From positions 77,839,176 through 77,903,175 of the forward strand of contig NC_092355.1 of the NCBI RefSeq assembly GCF_963676685.1: DNA of 64,000 nt. Direction: 5' to 3'. The stretch's first letter is position 1; the number at the start of each line of letters is the position of its first letter. The stretch comes from Mytilus edulis (lineage: Eukaryota > Mollusca > Bivalvia > Mytilida > Mytilidae). Of this stretch, positions 1 through 11,215 are shown in pieces. A model generated the notes under the pieces. That model saw only the letters and a program-made list of their open reading frames with translations. It ran no database searches and had not been told where the DNA came from. The position numbers were made by a program, and so were the translations under genes.

Positions 1-76
1 GCCGAATACAGCTTGGTCTTTGGGAGCAGCATTGTTGCCATGGATACTGTATGTTATTGTTTTTTTACCTTTACAG

Positions 77-181
77 ACTGGGCATTGGTACATCGTTTGA
101 GCAGCAGGCGGCTGGTGTGTCTATGGACATAACTGGGGATGAAGATAATACATTACAGCAAACAAAATCAGCCTCCAGATG
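77..181 (+). CDS. DDX54: DDX54 exon (FEQQAAG segment)
   Basis: Acceptor TTTACAG ends at 76 and the donor GTAAAT begins at 182. The frame reads LGIGTSFEQQAAGVSMD, then ITGDED and SASRW. The last two bases TG combine with the first G of the next exon to give Trp of WDRKKKKF. The first base (A) completes a codon from an exon outside the window. Confidence 0.88.
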
Positions 182-3100
182 GTAAATATTGTACACAATT
201 AGAGGTTTCAGAATATTATGCATCCTGGTAAAATTTTCAAAAGTGTACATCAAAATGTCCGGATTTGGATAATACAAAAATAATACTAAACAATGGCAAT
301 TCAACCAATGACCATTTTGGTGTAGGAACAATGAAATTACCCATAGTCCTTTAGATTCTGTAATGGTCAATTATAACTTGTTTTTGTAGACATTTTTGTT
401 TTCATTAGAAAATGTATAGAGCATCAGTATTATACAAACATAAATAGATATGTCTTGGCTTTTAGAATTAAAAGACCACTTATATTCACAATAATTTGTA
501 AAGTGGACTCTGAAATTATATACCATCTGCTTATATATATATATATAATTATAAACAGAACACTTTTTTTTCTGTAATCCCTTTACATATTAGTTTGACC
601 AAATTGAACATTGTTTTGTTCAAAAGATGATTTAAAGTCATAAGAAACCTCAAATTAAAAAAAAATTTGCATATGTTTTTTTATAACTAAATGAATAGTT
701 TTCATTATACAACTTATGTACATATACTTTTTTCTGAGGAAAATTCTTTAATTTGTCCACATTTAGAAGAAGTTTACTTTTTTTAATTGCTTGCTTCCAG
801 GAAGCTATTCGCCAACATATTTTCCGTATGCATAGTGACCTGAGCGTGAACCTCCTCGTAAAAATCCGGTGATCACAATACGCATGGATCTGTCATTAAA
901 ATAAACAATTATCTGATTATACATGTTAAACACGTGCTCAATACCTATGCTTTTTGTTATTTGTTTACTATAAGGTGACAATCGGTAATTTTTGGCTTCA
1001 AAACACGGCATTTAATGAGCAGCCATATTTGTTAAATCATAACAGACAGAGAGAAAAAAAATTGACGATTATACGATATATTTGCGTAAAAAATGATAAA
1101 ATAGTGCACAGAGGACTAAGTTTATGATATATACATGCATTGGTTCAAGAATTGGATAATCATTATTTTTCACCACCCACTTGTTTCATATGACTTTAAA
1201 AAGGGTATTTATAATAGAAAATGTATTTTAAAGGGATAGAAAGAAGAAGAAGTTTGTAAAGGATGGAGGACTGGATCCAAAGAAGAAGAAGATCAGAACT
1301 GAAAGTGGAGCTCTGATCTCAGCATCATTTAAGTCTACTGCATATCCTTATATCATTAGTCAAAACATATATGTTGTCCTTATAGATTATTGTTGATCTT
1401 CCCCACGAGATAGAGTTCCTCGCTTTAGCTGGTACCGCGAAAGTGAGAAAAGCAATCAAGATTAGTTTAAACAGTATTTATTAATGAAAAATGTCAAGAT
1501 AAATATTACAATGTTATATAAAAGTTCTAATATGGGATTCGGAAACTAGTTTGGAAAAACTTTTATAAATCCGTCTCCCTTGAAAAGCATTGGAGATTGA
1601 GATTTCTAATGATAATCTGTATATCACTATTTTAACTATGACAACGTTGTTAATTTCATTGACAACAGGCTCATGTCTCCTTATTTCCTAGCGATCATTT
1701 TTCATATCATTCTAATGTGGTGAAAAGGAAATTATCAGTCAGTAAGATCAAAGGAAAATTTTGTAAACTAGCGATAATGGCTTTTATCGCTTTTTTGTGC
1801 ATTTTCTTTTGATCTTTTTTTGTGATAATTTTCATATCATGCTTCTCGCTTGAGATGGAAAATTATCGCTAGAAACTAAGGAGGCCACGTGGCGTTGCTA
1901 ACGAAATTGACATGAAATTGACAACGTCGTCATAGGTAAAATAGCGATAAACAGATTATCATTGGTCATCTGTACCAGCTCAAGCGAGAAAATCAATCTT
2001 GTTGAGATGATCAACGATAATCTATAATTATTTCCAGACCCAAAAATTCTACTCCTACAATTATTGTTCCTGGGCTCCCACATTACAGAGAAAACTTGGT
2101 GTAACAAAAAATGTGGACCCAAGATTAAAAAAGGGGGGATGACTAGGCAAAGTTAAAAGTGGAACATGAAAAAACTCTATGCATTTCTAAAATACTCATC
2201 ACAATGAAATGACAATAATTATTTCTGTTATTTCTTTTTTATTTGAAAGAAATCCTAAATACCATTAAATTTAATTAGCATTTCAGAATCAGACATGTCT
2301 GGCAAATATTACCATTTGGTGCTTAGATACAATTCACAAATCATAACTATGACATACTGTAGACTTAAGGAGGTAGACCTAGGTTAAGGGAAATAACTCT
2401 TAAAATCATCAGTATGTTTGTGTCAACCATTTTCATAAATATATTCTAAGCTTCTAGGTTACATAGATTATTTCCCATCTGTTTCAGGTAAATGTTTAAA
2501 AAACATTGATGAAACTTGACTTTAACAAACACATAACTGATTTAAAGAGTTATCTCCCTGAACCAAGGTCTACAACCTTAACATATGATCTACGTCGGAT
2601 AGAAATTGACCTTATGTAAGTGAAAATGTACATGTACTTGGATTCTACTTTGATTGGATTTATGAACATTGAACATGTTCAAATTCAAAATTAAAGATGG
2701 ATTTTGGGCTGATTTCTTGGATTCGTATAACAACTTAATCTTCCAAATGTTAGACTTTTGATAGATATGTTATTTCAAGCATTAATAGATTAACAGATAT
2801 ATATATTGATTTTCACGAGCATAAGGTCCATTTCTACCTGAGGGAGCCTATATGTTTAATAGTTAATCTTCTGACAGAAGAGTTACCAGGCATAGGTTCA
2901 CCTGTGTTTAATTTTTTAATGTGTTTAATAGTTAGACCTTTGACCTTAACTTTGTTTACTTATGAAGAATGGAAAAACAAAACAAAAGTAGACGATCAAG
3001 ACAACCAGAATGACGATGACAATGATAGCGATCACGAGAGGAAACCACAGCAACAGTCTGAAAGATTTACAGTCTTAGGAACTAAAAGACGAAGATGTAT

Positions 3101-5471
3101 GTATTATTAAAAAAGAGAGGAAAAAGAAAATTTGGTTTAAAAATTAAATTTAAAGAAAAGATAAATTTATTGTAATGTACTTGATTTCATTATGAGGTGT
3201 CTGGCTGGATGGGGTTTTCAGAATAATGAATATTGGGAAAATACAGAATAAATGGCCTATCAAGTAAGAATAGATAAAATAGATTAAAAATGATTAAGAA
3301 TTGAGAAAATATACCAAAATTATTAAGAATAGAGATGGGGTGATTGAATAATGAATATAGAATCGATCATTTCTGGAATCATGTCTTTCACCGGAAAGAT
3401 TGTCAATTTTGCATGCCTGTATGACGTTATAGAAGGCGCGCCTGTATCCCTGCTCTATTAAAAGATTCCAGCCCTTTCATAATCGTCATTCTGAAGGGGA
3501 GTATAGAAATAATTAATGTTCTGTAAGTACATAATTGTGATTGCCGTATGACTGAGGGAGGGTGACCATTCTTTTAGATTTAAATTTCCCAAGTATTTTG
3601 TGCAGTATAAAATATAACTTTTTCACAGGTTTGCTCAACATGTGTTGGAAATTTCTATGCATACATTTTTGTCACGTGATGATGGAAGTCACATGACAGA
3701 TTCAGTGGTGGATCCAGAAATTTTCATAAGTGGGGCCCACTGACTGCCTGCTCCAGTCACGCTTAAGTGATTCCCTATGCAAGCAACCAAATTTTTCCAA
3801 AAAAGCACCCCCCCCCCCTAAATCGGCCTCTGAGATTCATCTTAAAACCATATCCCAGAGCTGGCCTATTTAAAAGAGCTATAAAAAAAAAGAACCAAAG
3901 AATAGAGAATGATGGGTGATAATATTTTTAGTCTGTTAGCCTGGGTCTGTCTTGTGTCAAGTTTTTGTTTGAATTAAGGTGGTACATTATAATACAGCTG
4001 AACATTTTAATTATGTTATATTTATATTGAGGAAATATTAATGCTTCTCAATAATCAAAATTAGTGTTTCTCTTACTGCTATATACTGTGGGTTCATTAA
4101 TATTTGTTGGATACCAATTTTCCTGGATTTGTTTGGTACAAGGGAACCACGAATTTAAATGTTCAACGAAATTACAAATTTTCTAAAGGATTGTATGCAG
4201 ACTTTGCCAAAAACCACGCTATAAAATATCCATGAATATGCAAGTTTTCTTCAAACCACAAAAAATAAATGAATCCAAAGTATCCATTGAAGTTTTTCCT
4301 ATTTAGTGTGTGATTCAAGTATTTTGAAAATTTATATCTGTCAAATCAAAAGAATATTTTGAGAGTTGATTTTAGTCAAGGTATTTATTTTAGTTAAGGT
4401 ATTTTAAAAATTTTGGTTTATTGCCAATTGTTGCCAGTCTCCCTGCGAAAGATAGTTGGATTTCTGTGATTTCTCCCATAATATGAATCCAAGGTTACTG
4501 GAACTGGCATATAACAGAAACAAAACAAGAATGTGTCAACAGTACACGGATGCCCCACTCGCACTATCATTTTCTATGTTTAGTGGACCGTGAAATTGGA
4601 ATAAATTCTCTAATTTGGCATTAAAATTAGAATGATCTTATCAAAGGGAACATGTATACTAAGTTTCAAGTTGATTGGACTTCTACTTTATCAAAAACTA
4701 CCTTGACCAAAAACTTTAACCTGAAATTTGCACTATCATTTTCTATGTTCAGTGAACCGTAAAATTGGGGTCAAAACTCTAATTTGGCATTTAAATTAGA
4801 AAGATCATATCATAGGGCACATGTATACTAAGTTTCAAGTTGATTGGACTTCAACTTCATCAAAAACTACCTTGACCAAAAACTTTAACCTGAAGCGGGA
4901 CAGAGGGAGGGACGAACGGACGGACGGACGGATGAACGAACAGACGGACGGACGAAAGGACCAGAAAACATAATGCCCCTCTACTATCGTAGGTGGGGCA
5001 TAAAAAGATCAAACAATGTACTGTAAATTCAGAATTAGACATGCATTTATTGTTTGTATTTTTCAAGAATGGATAGAAATCAGAATTTTGTTATTGTGAT
5101 TTCGAGAAAAAGTGCACACAGATTTATATATTTCTGTTATCAGAAGGCCAGTCCTTATTATTGGGATACTCACCAAGTCACTGATGAAAACATGACAATA
5201 ACTTATAAGTAACATTAAATAGCAGTTACTTAGTTTAATTCTACCAATTGTTGACTTTTTATTTGATATTTCAGGGCACACTCAAGGTATGGAAGAGAGT
5301 AACCAACACAAATCTGCTGGAGGAAAAAAGAGAAAATTTAAAAGTGAACTGAAAGGAAAAGACCAGATTCTGAAACAGAGAAATGTAAAAGAGAAAAAAC
5401 AAGCTTATCAAAGTTACAGACATCATAGCAATCAGAAACGTTCAATATTTAAGTCCAAGAAAAACAAATAA
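77..5471 (+). CDS. DDX54: ATP-dependent RNA helicase DDX54 (Dbp10), C-terminal exons only
   Basis: Nucleolar DEAD-box helicase used in large-subunit rRNA processing (family knowledge). Only the region after the helicase core is in the window; earlier exons lie upstream of base 1. Four segments join in frame: 77-181, 1234-1341, 2960-3096 and 5275-5471. The product carries the family's C-terminal landmarks in order: SFEQQAAG, then GDED, WDRKKKKFV, KKKKIRTESG, ISASFKSTAYEEWK, an acidic D/N-rich stretch, and ELKGKDQILKQR with a Lys/Arg-rich tail ending in KSKKNK and TAA. Human DDX54 has matching blocks (FEQQAAG, WDRKKKRFV, KKKIKTESG, YQKWK, ELK-QILKQR), recalled rather than aligned here. Three junctions are linked by GT-AG or U12 AT-AC introns. 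Convergent with MRTO4 downstream. The helicase motifs themselves cannot be checked in this window. Confidence 0.9.
1234..1341 (+). CDS. DDX54: DDX54 exon (WDRKKKKF segment)
   Basis: The acceptor is a weak TTTTAAAG ending at 1233. The frame gives WDRKKKKFVKDGGLDPKKKK, then IRTESGALISASFKST and the first two bases of Ala. There is no GT at the place where homology requires the exon to stop. Instead the next bases are ATATCCTTA, the U12-type AT donor. Confidence 0.87.
1342..2959 (+). other. U12-type AT-AC intron of DDX54
   Basis: The intron starts ATATCCTTA and ends TTTGTTTAC. Fifteen bases from its end stands CCTTAAC (2944-2950), an exact U12 branch-site core, with the likely branch A at 2949, 10 bases before the splice point. 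Both splice ends are set by homology: joining ...SFKSTA to YEEW keeps spacing equal to the SYK-RDL-YQKW of human DDX54. The body of the intron contains an imperfect palindromic element (about 1625-1960). Confidence 0.8.
1625..1960. repeat. Imperfect inverted-repeat element in the DDX54 U12 intron
   Basis: The left part runs ACAACGTTGTTAATTTC, then a GTCTCCTTATTTCCTAGCGAT stretch. The right part reads back as ATCGCTAGAAACTAAGGAGG and then GAAATTGACAACGTCGTC. Several CTAGCGATAA-like boxes lie between. Looks like a MITE; no coding content. Confidence 0.5.
2960..3096 (+). CDS. DDX54: DDX54 exon (YEEWKNK and acidic segment)
   Basis: Begins after TTTGTTTAC (an AC acceptor) and reads on from Ala as YEEWKNKTKVDDQDNQNDDD, followed by NDSDHERKPQQQ and LGTKRRR. 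The donor GTATGT begins at 3097. The last base T plus GG of the next exon makes Trp. Confidence 0.86.
3704..3830. repeat. MITE of the GGATCC-AG family (copy 1)
   Basis: Opens CAGTGGTGGATCCAGAAA and contains GACTGCCTGCTCCAGTCACGC, then a C-run. The same modules occur at 36766-36895, 57030-57200 and 58005-58030 with GGCGGATCC ends. Lies in the last DDX54 intron. Confidence 0.55.
4515..5005. repeat. Tandem-core element with GACGG microsatellite (family ATGCCCCAC)
   Basis: Inner terminal inverted repeats ATGCCCCAC (4550-4558) and GTGGGGCAT (4993-5001). The core is two ~180 bp copies that open with CACTATCATTTTCTATGTT, followed by a GACGGACGGACGG tract (about 4905-4962). A further partial copy lies at 13282-13455. 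This architecture (tandem core, then ACGG microsatellite, short inverted ends) is that of bivalve pearl-type non-autonomous elements. Confidence 0.65.
5022..5062. repeat. Half copy of the ACTGTAAATTCAGAA MITE
   Basis: TACTGTAAATTCAGAATT is the terminus of the complete palindromic MITE seen at 33043-33231. Only one end is recognisable here. Confidence 0.45.
5275..5471 (+). CDS. DDX54: DDX54 terminal coding exon
   Basis: Acceptor TATTTCAG ends at 5274. The frame reads WHTQGMEESNQHKSAGGKKR, then KFKSELKGKDQILKQR and a basic tail ending KSKKNK, stop TAA 5469-5471. ELK-K-QILKQR is the conserved C-terminal block of DDX54. The ATG at 5289 is internal, not a start. Confidence 0.9.
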
Positions 5472-5472
5472 A
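5467..5472 (+). terminator. Candidate DDX54 poly(A) signal overlapping the stop codon
   Basis: AATAAA overlaps the TAA stop codon. It would give an extremely short 3'UTR if used. Other, weaker candidates may exist further on; only the motif is seen. Confidence 0.35.
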
Positions 5473-5519
5473 ATTTTAGTTCCGATATCATAATCTGTTT
5501 TTCTATTTTTGGTTGAACC

Positions 5520-6180
5520 TGGCATCTTTATCTGTATCTCGTCTTGACAGGGTCAAAGAGCGAGACATAGGTATGCTGTTTCCAGCTTCGGCGTCTGCGA
5601 CAGCGTCAACAATGTAATAGTTGGTGATTAGTTCTTGTTAATGGTGAACCACAAGTGGTAGGTCAATCATATTTGGTATGCAGTTGTATAAGCATTGGAA
5701 CATCTCATTTCCATGGAGATAATTTGGCCCTGCCCCCTCAGTCATGGTCTATTGACTTCGAAACTTTTGCTTATTTTACATGAATTAGTTTGTGATTAGT
5801 TCAGTTTATGGGGAACCACAAGTGATAGGTCAATGATATTTGGTATTCAGTGGTATAAGCATTGGATCAAAACACATCAAAAACGATTGGGACAAGAACT
5901 GTCATATTCCTGACTTGGTACAGGCATTTTCATATGTAAAAAATGGTGGATTAAACCTGGTTTTAAAGCGCTAAACCTCTCACTTTGATGAAAGTCTCAT
6001 CAAATTCCGTTATATTTACAATGATGCGTGAACTAAACAGACATGATATTCTATAGATGAAGACCCTGGCCCTAGGTGGTAAATCTTCACTCGGTACTCA
6101 CATTACAAAATTTGTGCTTGAAACACCAAATCCTATAATTTAAAACACAAAATCCTATAGTTTGATTGGTTGATTACTGA
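5520..6180. repeat. Tandem-core element, CGAGACATAGGTATGC family (forward copy)
   Basis: Starts with GTCAAAGAGCGAGACATAGG, then TTCGGCGTCTGCG. Units of roughly 155-160 bp follow, with CCACAAGTGGTAGGTCAAT, AAGCATTGGA and CATGGAGATAATTTGGCCC. The same family lies in opposite orientation at 13565-14190 plus 15645-15870. It ends in a segment (5870-6000) also found, inverted, near 32520-32640. Confidence 0.6.
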
Positions 6181-6402
6181 GTTTTATATCCACTAACTGT
6201 GCTTGAAAGTTTTATGATGGCAAGACCAAATGTTGACTTCTAGATGTCTTTTGTTTGTTTGTGTTATTCAGTCATGCTGAATGATGCTGATATCCTGCTA
6301 TGGCTCAAAGTGATGTAAATATTGTAAAAGGAGTAGGTCCGGTAAGGGCCGGTTTTGGCCTCAAATTTCATGTTCATCTAACTATAAAGTTTTTGGACAC
6401 TT

Positions 6403-8737
6403 TTTATACGACCGCAAATTTTGAAAAAATTTTCGTCGTATATTGCTATCACGTTGGCGTCAGCGTCGTCGTCGTCGGCGTCGTCGTCGTCGGCGTCGTC
6501 GTCGTCGTCGTCCGGCGTCCGAATACTTTTAGTTTTCGCACTCTAACTTTAGTAAAAGTGAATGGAAATCTATGAAATTTTAACACAAGGTTTATGACCA
6601 CAAAAGGAAGGTTGGTATTGATTTTGGGAGTTTTGGTCCCAACATTTTAGGAATTAGGGGCCAAAAAGGGCCCAAATAAGCATTTTCTTGGTTTTCGCAC
6701 TATAACTTTAGTTTAAGTTAATAGAAATCTATGAAATTTTGACACAAGGTTTATGACCACAAAAGAACGGTTGGGATTGATTTTGGGAGTTTTGGTCTCA
6801 ACAGTTTAGGAATTAGGGGCCAAAAAAGGGCCCAAATAAGCATTATTCTTGGTTTTCGCACAATAACATTAGTTTAAGTAAATAGAAATCAATGAAATTT
6901 AAACACAATGTTAATGACTACAAAAGGAAGGTTGGTATTGATTTTGGGAGTTTAGGTCCCAACAGTTTAGGAATTAGGGGCCAAAAAGGGACCCAAATAA
7001 GCATTTTCTTGGTTTTCGCACTATAACTTTAGTTTAAGTTAATAGAAATCTATGAAATTTTGACACAAGGTTTATGACCACAAAAGAACGGTTGGGATTG
7101 ATTTTGGGAGTTTTGGTCTCAACAGTTTAGGAATTAGGGGCCAAAAAAGGGCCCAAATAAGCATTATTCTTGGTTTTCGCACAATAACATTAGTCTAAGT
7201 AAATAGAAATCAATGAAATTTAAACACAATGTTAATGACTACAAAAGGAAGGTTGGTATTGATTTTGGGAGTTTAGGTCCCAACAGTTTAGGAATTAGGG
7301 GCCAAAAAGGGACCCAAATAAGCATTTTTCTTGGTTTTCGCACCATAACGTTAGTATAAGTAAATAGAAATCTATGAAATTTAAACACAAGGTTTATGAC
7401 CATAAAAGAAAGGTTGGGTTTGATTTTGGGAGTTTTGGTCCCAACATAATAAGGGGCCCAAAGGGTCCAAAATTAAACTTTTGTTTGATTTCATCAAAAT
7501 TGAATAATTGGGGTTCTTTGATATGCTGAATCTAACTGTCATGACTGTGTATGTAGATTCTTAATTTTTGGTCCTGTTTTCAAATTGGTCTACATTAAGG
7601 TCCAAAGGGTCCAAAATTAAACTTAGTTTGATTTTGACAAAAAATGAATCAGTTAGGTTCTTTGATATGCTGAATCTAAAAATGTACTTAGATTCTTGAT
7701 TATTGGCCCAGTTTTCAAGTTGGGCCAAATCGGGGTCCAAAATTAAACTTTGTTTGATTTCATCAAAAATTGAATAAATGGGGTTCTTTGATATACCAAA
7801 TCTAACTGTGTATGTAGATTCTTCATTTTTGGTCCTGTTTTCAAATTGGTCTACACTAAAGTCCAAAGGGTCCAAAATTAAACTTAGTCTGATTTTAACA
7901 AAAATTGAAATCTTGAAGTTCTTTGATATGCTGAATCCAAAAATGTACTTAGATTTTTTATTATGGGCCCAGTTTTCAAGTTGGTCCAAATCAGGATCTA
8001 AAATTATTATATTAAGTATTGTGCAATAGCAAGTCTTTTCAATTGCACAGTATTGCGCAATGGCAAGAAATATCTAATTGCACAATATTGTGAAATATCA
8101 ATTTTTTTTTTAATTAGAGTTATCTTTCTTTGTCCAGAATAGTAAGCAAGAAATATCTAATTGCAAAATATTGTGCAATAGCAAGATTTTTTTTTAATTG
8201 GAGTTATCTTTCTTTGTCCAGAATCAACTTAAATCTTTGTTATATACAATATACAATGTATATTCACTTTTTACTACCAACTGATAAATTAAAATAATCT
8301 TTACCATTCAGTGATAACAAGCAGTTTTTTTTACATCTTAATATTTTATGATGTATTTAAATGAGTAGTTATTGTTGCAAACTCCATTAGAAATTTTAAT
8401 TGAGATTAGTTTTGGAATAAGGGAAAGGGGGATGTGATTAAAAAAATTGGGTTCAATTTTTCTCATTTGAAATTTCATAAATAAAAAAGAAAATTTCTTC
8501 AAACATTTTTTTTGAGAGGATTAATATTCAACAGCATAGTGAATTGCTCTAAGAGAAACAAAAATTTTAAGTTCATTAGAACACATTCATTCTGTGTCAG
8601 AAACCTATGCTGTGTCAACTATTTAATCACAATCCAAATTTAGAGCTGAATCCAGCTTGAATGTTGTGTCCATACTTGCCCTAACCGTTCAGGGTTCAAC
8701 CTCTGCGGTCGTATAAAGCTACGCCCTGCGGAGCATC
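6403..8737. repeat. Large tandem-core element with TATACGACCGC ends
   Basis: Bounded by TATACGACCGCAAATTTT and, inverted, TGCGGTCGTATA (about 8706-8717). Inside: a GTC-rich microsatellite (6461-6512), six ~160 bp units starting at TTTTCGCAC (6533, 6692, 6853, 7013, 7174, 7333), and a second tandem zone (7470-8000) of ~125 bp units with GGGTCCAAAATTAAACTT. Alternate 160-bp units match better than neighbours, giving a 321-bp higher-order repeat. Short open frames here are by-products of the periodicity. Confidence 0.7.
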
Positions 8738-8889
8738 TGGTTTAACATTTAAGTGTCTATTTCAATTGATTCGATTAGTTTATGTGAAAGAATCTAACTG
8801 ATTTAGTCATTAAAAACGCTCTAATTCAAGCTCATATATGAAAAATCTATCAAATATGCAAAACAACATCACTTTTCAGATGGTTTTTG

Positions 8890-9012
8890 TCAAAAATGAA
8901 AGTGGCCGCATCCGTGTTCATCCTCAACCTTTATATATGTTTTGTATTATCATCAAATACAACTTACATTTCAATATTATGAATGAACACGAATGCGGCC
9001 ACTTTCATTTTA
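8890..9012. repeat. Palindromic element
   Basis: AATGAAAGTGGCCGCATCCG (8897 on) is mirrored by CGAATGCGGCCACTTTCATT (8990-9009). The arms also share TGTTCAT/ATGAACA. About 60 bp of spacer. No gene content. Confidence 0.6.
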
Positions 9013-9515
9013 GACGGAAACCGTCTAAAAATTAACCAAAATGCTAAAATTTTGAAGATTTCAGTAATTTAGCATGACTTAATGATGCTAGCACGCGAGA
9101 TTTGTGCATTGTATTGTCAAAACCAGCTCATATTTATGTAGCAGAAGCATTTTACTTTCCAAAATATAGTTTCAAGATTACATTTTCACAATTTTCAAAA
9201 ACTGCCTTATTTTGGGGCCAAAAAGGGGTCTTACTGAACCTACTCCTTTTAGGAGATAATATAGTTAAGGATCAACCATTTAAATTCCAGGGGAGAGGGA
9301 CATTTTCCACTGAATGAATATTTTTTTTTATTTGTTTAATAATTTTTTGTTAGTACAGCTAATTTTCATAATCATTCCAAAACACAAAATGTACTTGAAC
9401 AATGGCTTGTAGTATCTGAGAAATTTATCTTACCAAGATATTATTGACTATTGAACCATGAAAATGGGGTCATGTGAACAATGCCAGACAGACATGTACA
9501 ATTGTGTACAATTTG

Positions 9516-9703
9516 GAAATTAGTATGGCGTTCATTATCACTGGACTAGTATATATTTGTTTAGGGGCCAGCTGAAGGACGCCTCCGGGTGCGGGAATTT
9601 CTCGCTACATTGAAGACCTGTTGGTGACCTCCTGCTGTTGTTTTTTATTTGGTCGGGTTGTTGTCTCTTTGACACATTCCCCATTTCCATTCTCAATTTT
9701 AGT
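9516..9703 (-). repeat. Dispersed bivalve repeat (GAGAATGGAAATG family), copy 1
   Basis: Read on the minus strand it starts GAGAATGGAAATGGGGAATG and contains GTCAAAGAGACAACAACCCG, then GGAGGCGTCCTTCAGCTGGC and CTAAACAAATATATACTAG. Matching copies occur at 30543-30668, 44757-44919 with 45913-45990, 49819-50170 and 55335-55560. SINE-like in size; no pol III boxes could be assigned. Confidence 0.65.
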
Positions 9704-9796
9704 ATTGCCTCACAATCCTGCTATACACCAAATAAACTGTAGTTATTACACAAAATATATAAGGAATGATCTGTTTCACTGTTATAAAAATATTTA

Positions 9797-9948
9797 ATGA
9801 ATGACTGTAATATTTTTTCTGTCTATGAAGAAATAACATAAAGAATTTGGTGCACACTGAATAACTCATGTAGCGGGTTATTTAACAGTGTGCATCACAT
9901 TTTTTATGTTATTTCGAATAGACAGAAAAAAATATTACAGTCATTTCT
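9797..9948. repeat. Palindromic MITE with ~50 bp arms
   Basis: ATGACTGTAATATTTTTTCT... on the left pairs with ...AAATATTACAGTCATTTC on the right. Inner arms GTGCACACTGAATAAC and GTTATTTAACAGTGTGCA also pair. Highly symmetric hairpin sequence between genes. Confidence 0.65.
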
Positions 9949-10334
9949 AATAATTTAATTCTAAATTCCATTTTAAACCGTAGAAAACCATGAAAAAACG
10001 TTGATGACGTCACAGTCACACGACTAAATTATGTCTATGGGCTGATAACAAAATAACATCAGCCAATCAGAAGACATGTGCATCCAAAATTAAAATATTA
10101 CAGATTAACAAACTGAAATAAGAAGAAATGATAAGTCCATGTGTTGGTAAATCTAAAGGAAACCCATAACATCACTCTGATCAAAAACTAAAATTTAAAG
10201 TGTGATCATGCACGAGACAACAAGATTACAAGATTTCAGCTATAAATCCTTTCCAGTATAAAAATTTGTGAATCAAAAACGAAAAGAAAACCTCAAATTC
10301 TCCACACACAAAAAAATGGTAAACCAGGCTTTCA

Positions 10335-11215
10335 GCAGGGCGCAGCTTTATACGACCCCAGTGGTTGAACACTGAACAGTTGGGGCAAATTTGGTCACAA
10401 TATTCAAGCTTGATACTGTCTGAATTTGGATTGCGATCAAATTTTTTACATAATATAAGTTTTTGTCACAAAATTAATCTGGTCAAAGAACTAACAACTC
10501 TATTGCACAGTGCTGTGCAATTAAAGATTTCTTCTTGAAACTTTTCAAAATTCGAAATTTGAAAATTTTTGAAAAAAAAAGAATGCCTTAAAAAAATGGT
10601 AACCCCCCCCCCCCCCCCCCCAAACTTATTGAAACCCCCCTTGGAGCAATAACCCTTAAACTCAATCCCATGCTTTCCATTGCAGTATTGAACCTTGTAG
10701 TACAATTTCGGAGAGATCCATACACTAAAACACAAGTTATTGTCATGATTGTTTGGAGACTAGAAACATGCTTCTTTTGGCCCCTAATTCCTACATATTT
10801 TGGGCAATTAATTCACAACTTAATTCCAGCCTTCCCTTTGTTATATGTTACAGTGTGGTACAATTTTTGAGAGATCCATACAAGTACTTTGGCCCCATAA
10901 CCCCTAAAATGAATCCAAACCTTCTATTTGTGGTTTTAAACATTGCGGTATAATTTTAGAGCAATTGAAATACTTGTACACAAGTTATTATCCTGAAACT
11001 AGAAAAATGCTCATTTTGGGCCCCTAATTCCTAAACGATTGGGACAATAATCCTCAAAATTGATCCCAACCTTTCTATTGTGGTATTGAACCTACTGAAA
11101 AAATTTCATAAAGATCTATGTTTTTATCCGGAAACCAATGTGTCTTCGGTCGAAGCAGACGACGACGACATCATAACTTTATAAGATCCCAAAAAATGTT
11201 TGGGGTCGTATGAAA
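10335..11215. repeat. TATACGACC-ended element copy, diverged
   Basis: Opens GCGCAGCTTTATACGACCCC and closes GGGGTCGTATGAAAA, the inverted ends of the family seen at 6403-8737. The core units (about 150 bp, with CCTTTCTATTGTGGT-like boxes) are degenerate. It contains a C-run at 10602-10621. Confidence 0.6.

Noticed and set aside
1..54. Possible DDX54 exon before 77 ending at GT in GATACTGTATG
   Set aside because: No frame gives a sequence that fits the block preceding FEQQAAG in DDX54, so it was left as intron.
1332..2935. Alternative GT-AG intron (GTCTAC donor, TAG acceptor at 2935) for DDX54
   Set aside because: It keeps the frame but adds PLTLTLFT and removes STA, spoiling the spacing to YEEW; the U12 signals fit better. 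Kept as the refuting alternative.
2904..3110. Independent 68-codon gene starting MFNFLMCL
   Set aside because: Only YEEWKNK onward matches DDX54; the upstream part is intron before the AC acceptor.
7561..7989. 142-codon minus-strand frame with repeated QLENW and FGISKN motifs
   Set aside because: The motifs repeat because the DNA is a ~125-bp tandem array in a TATACGACC-family element; no splice or start context and no known protein.
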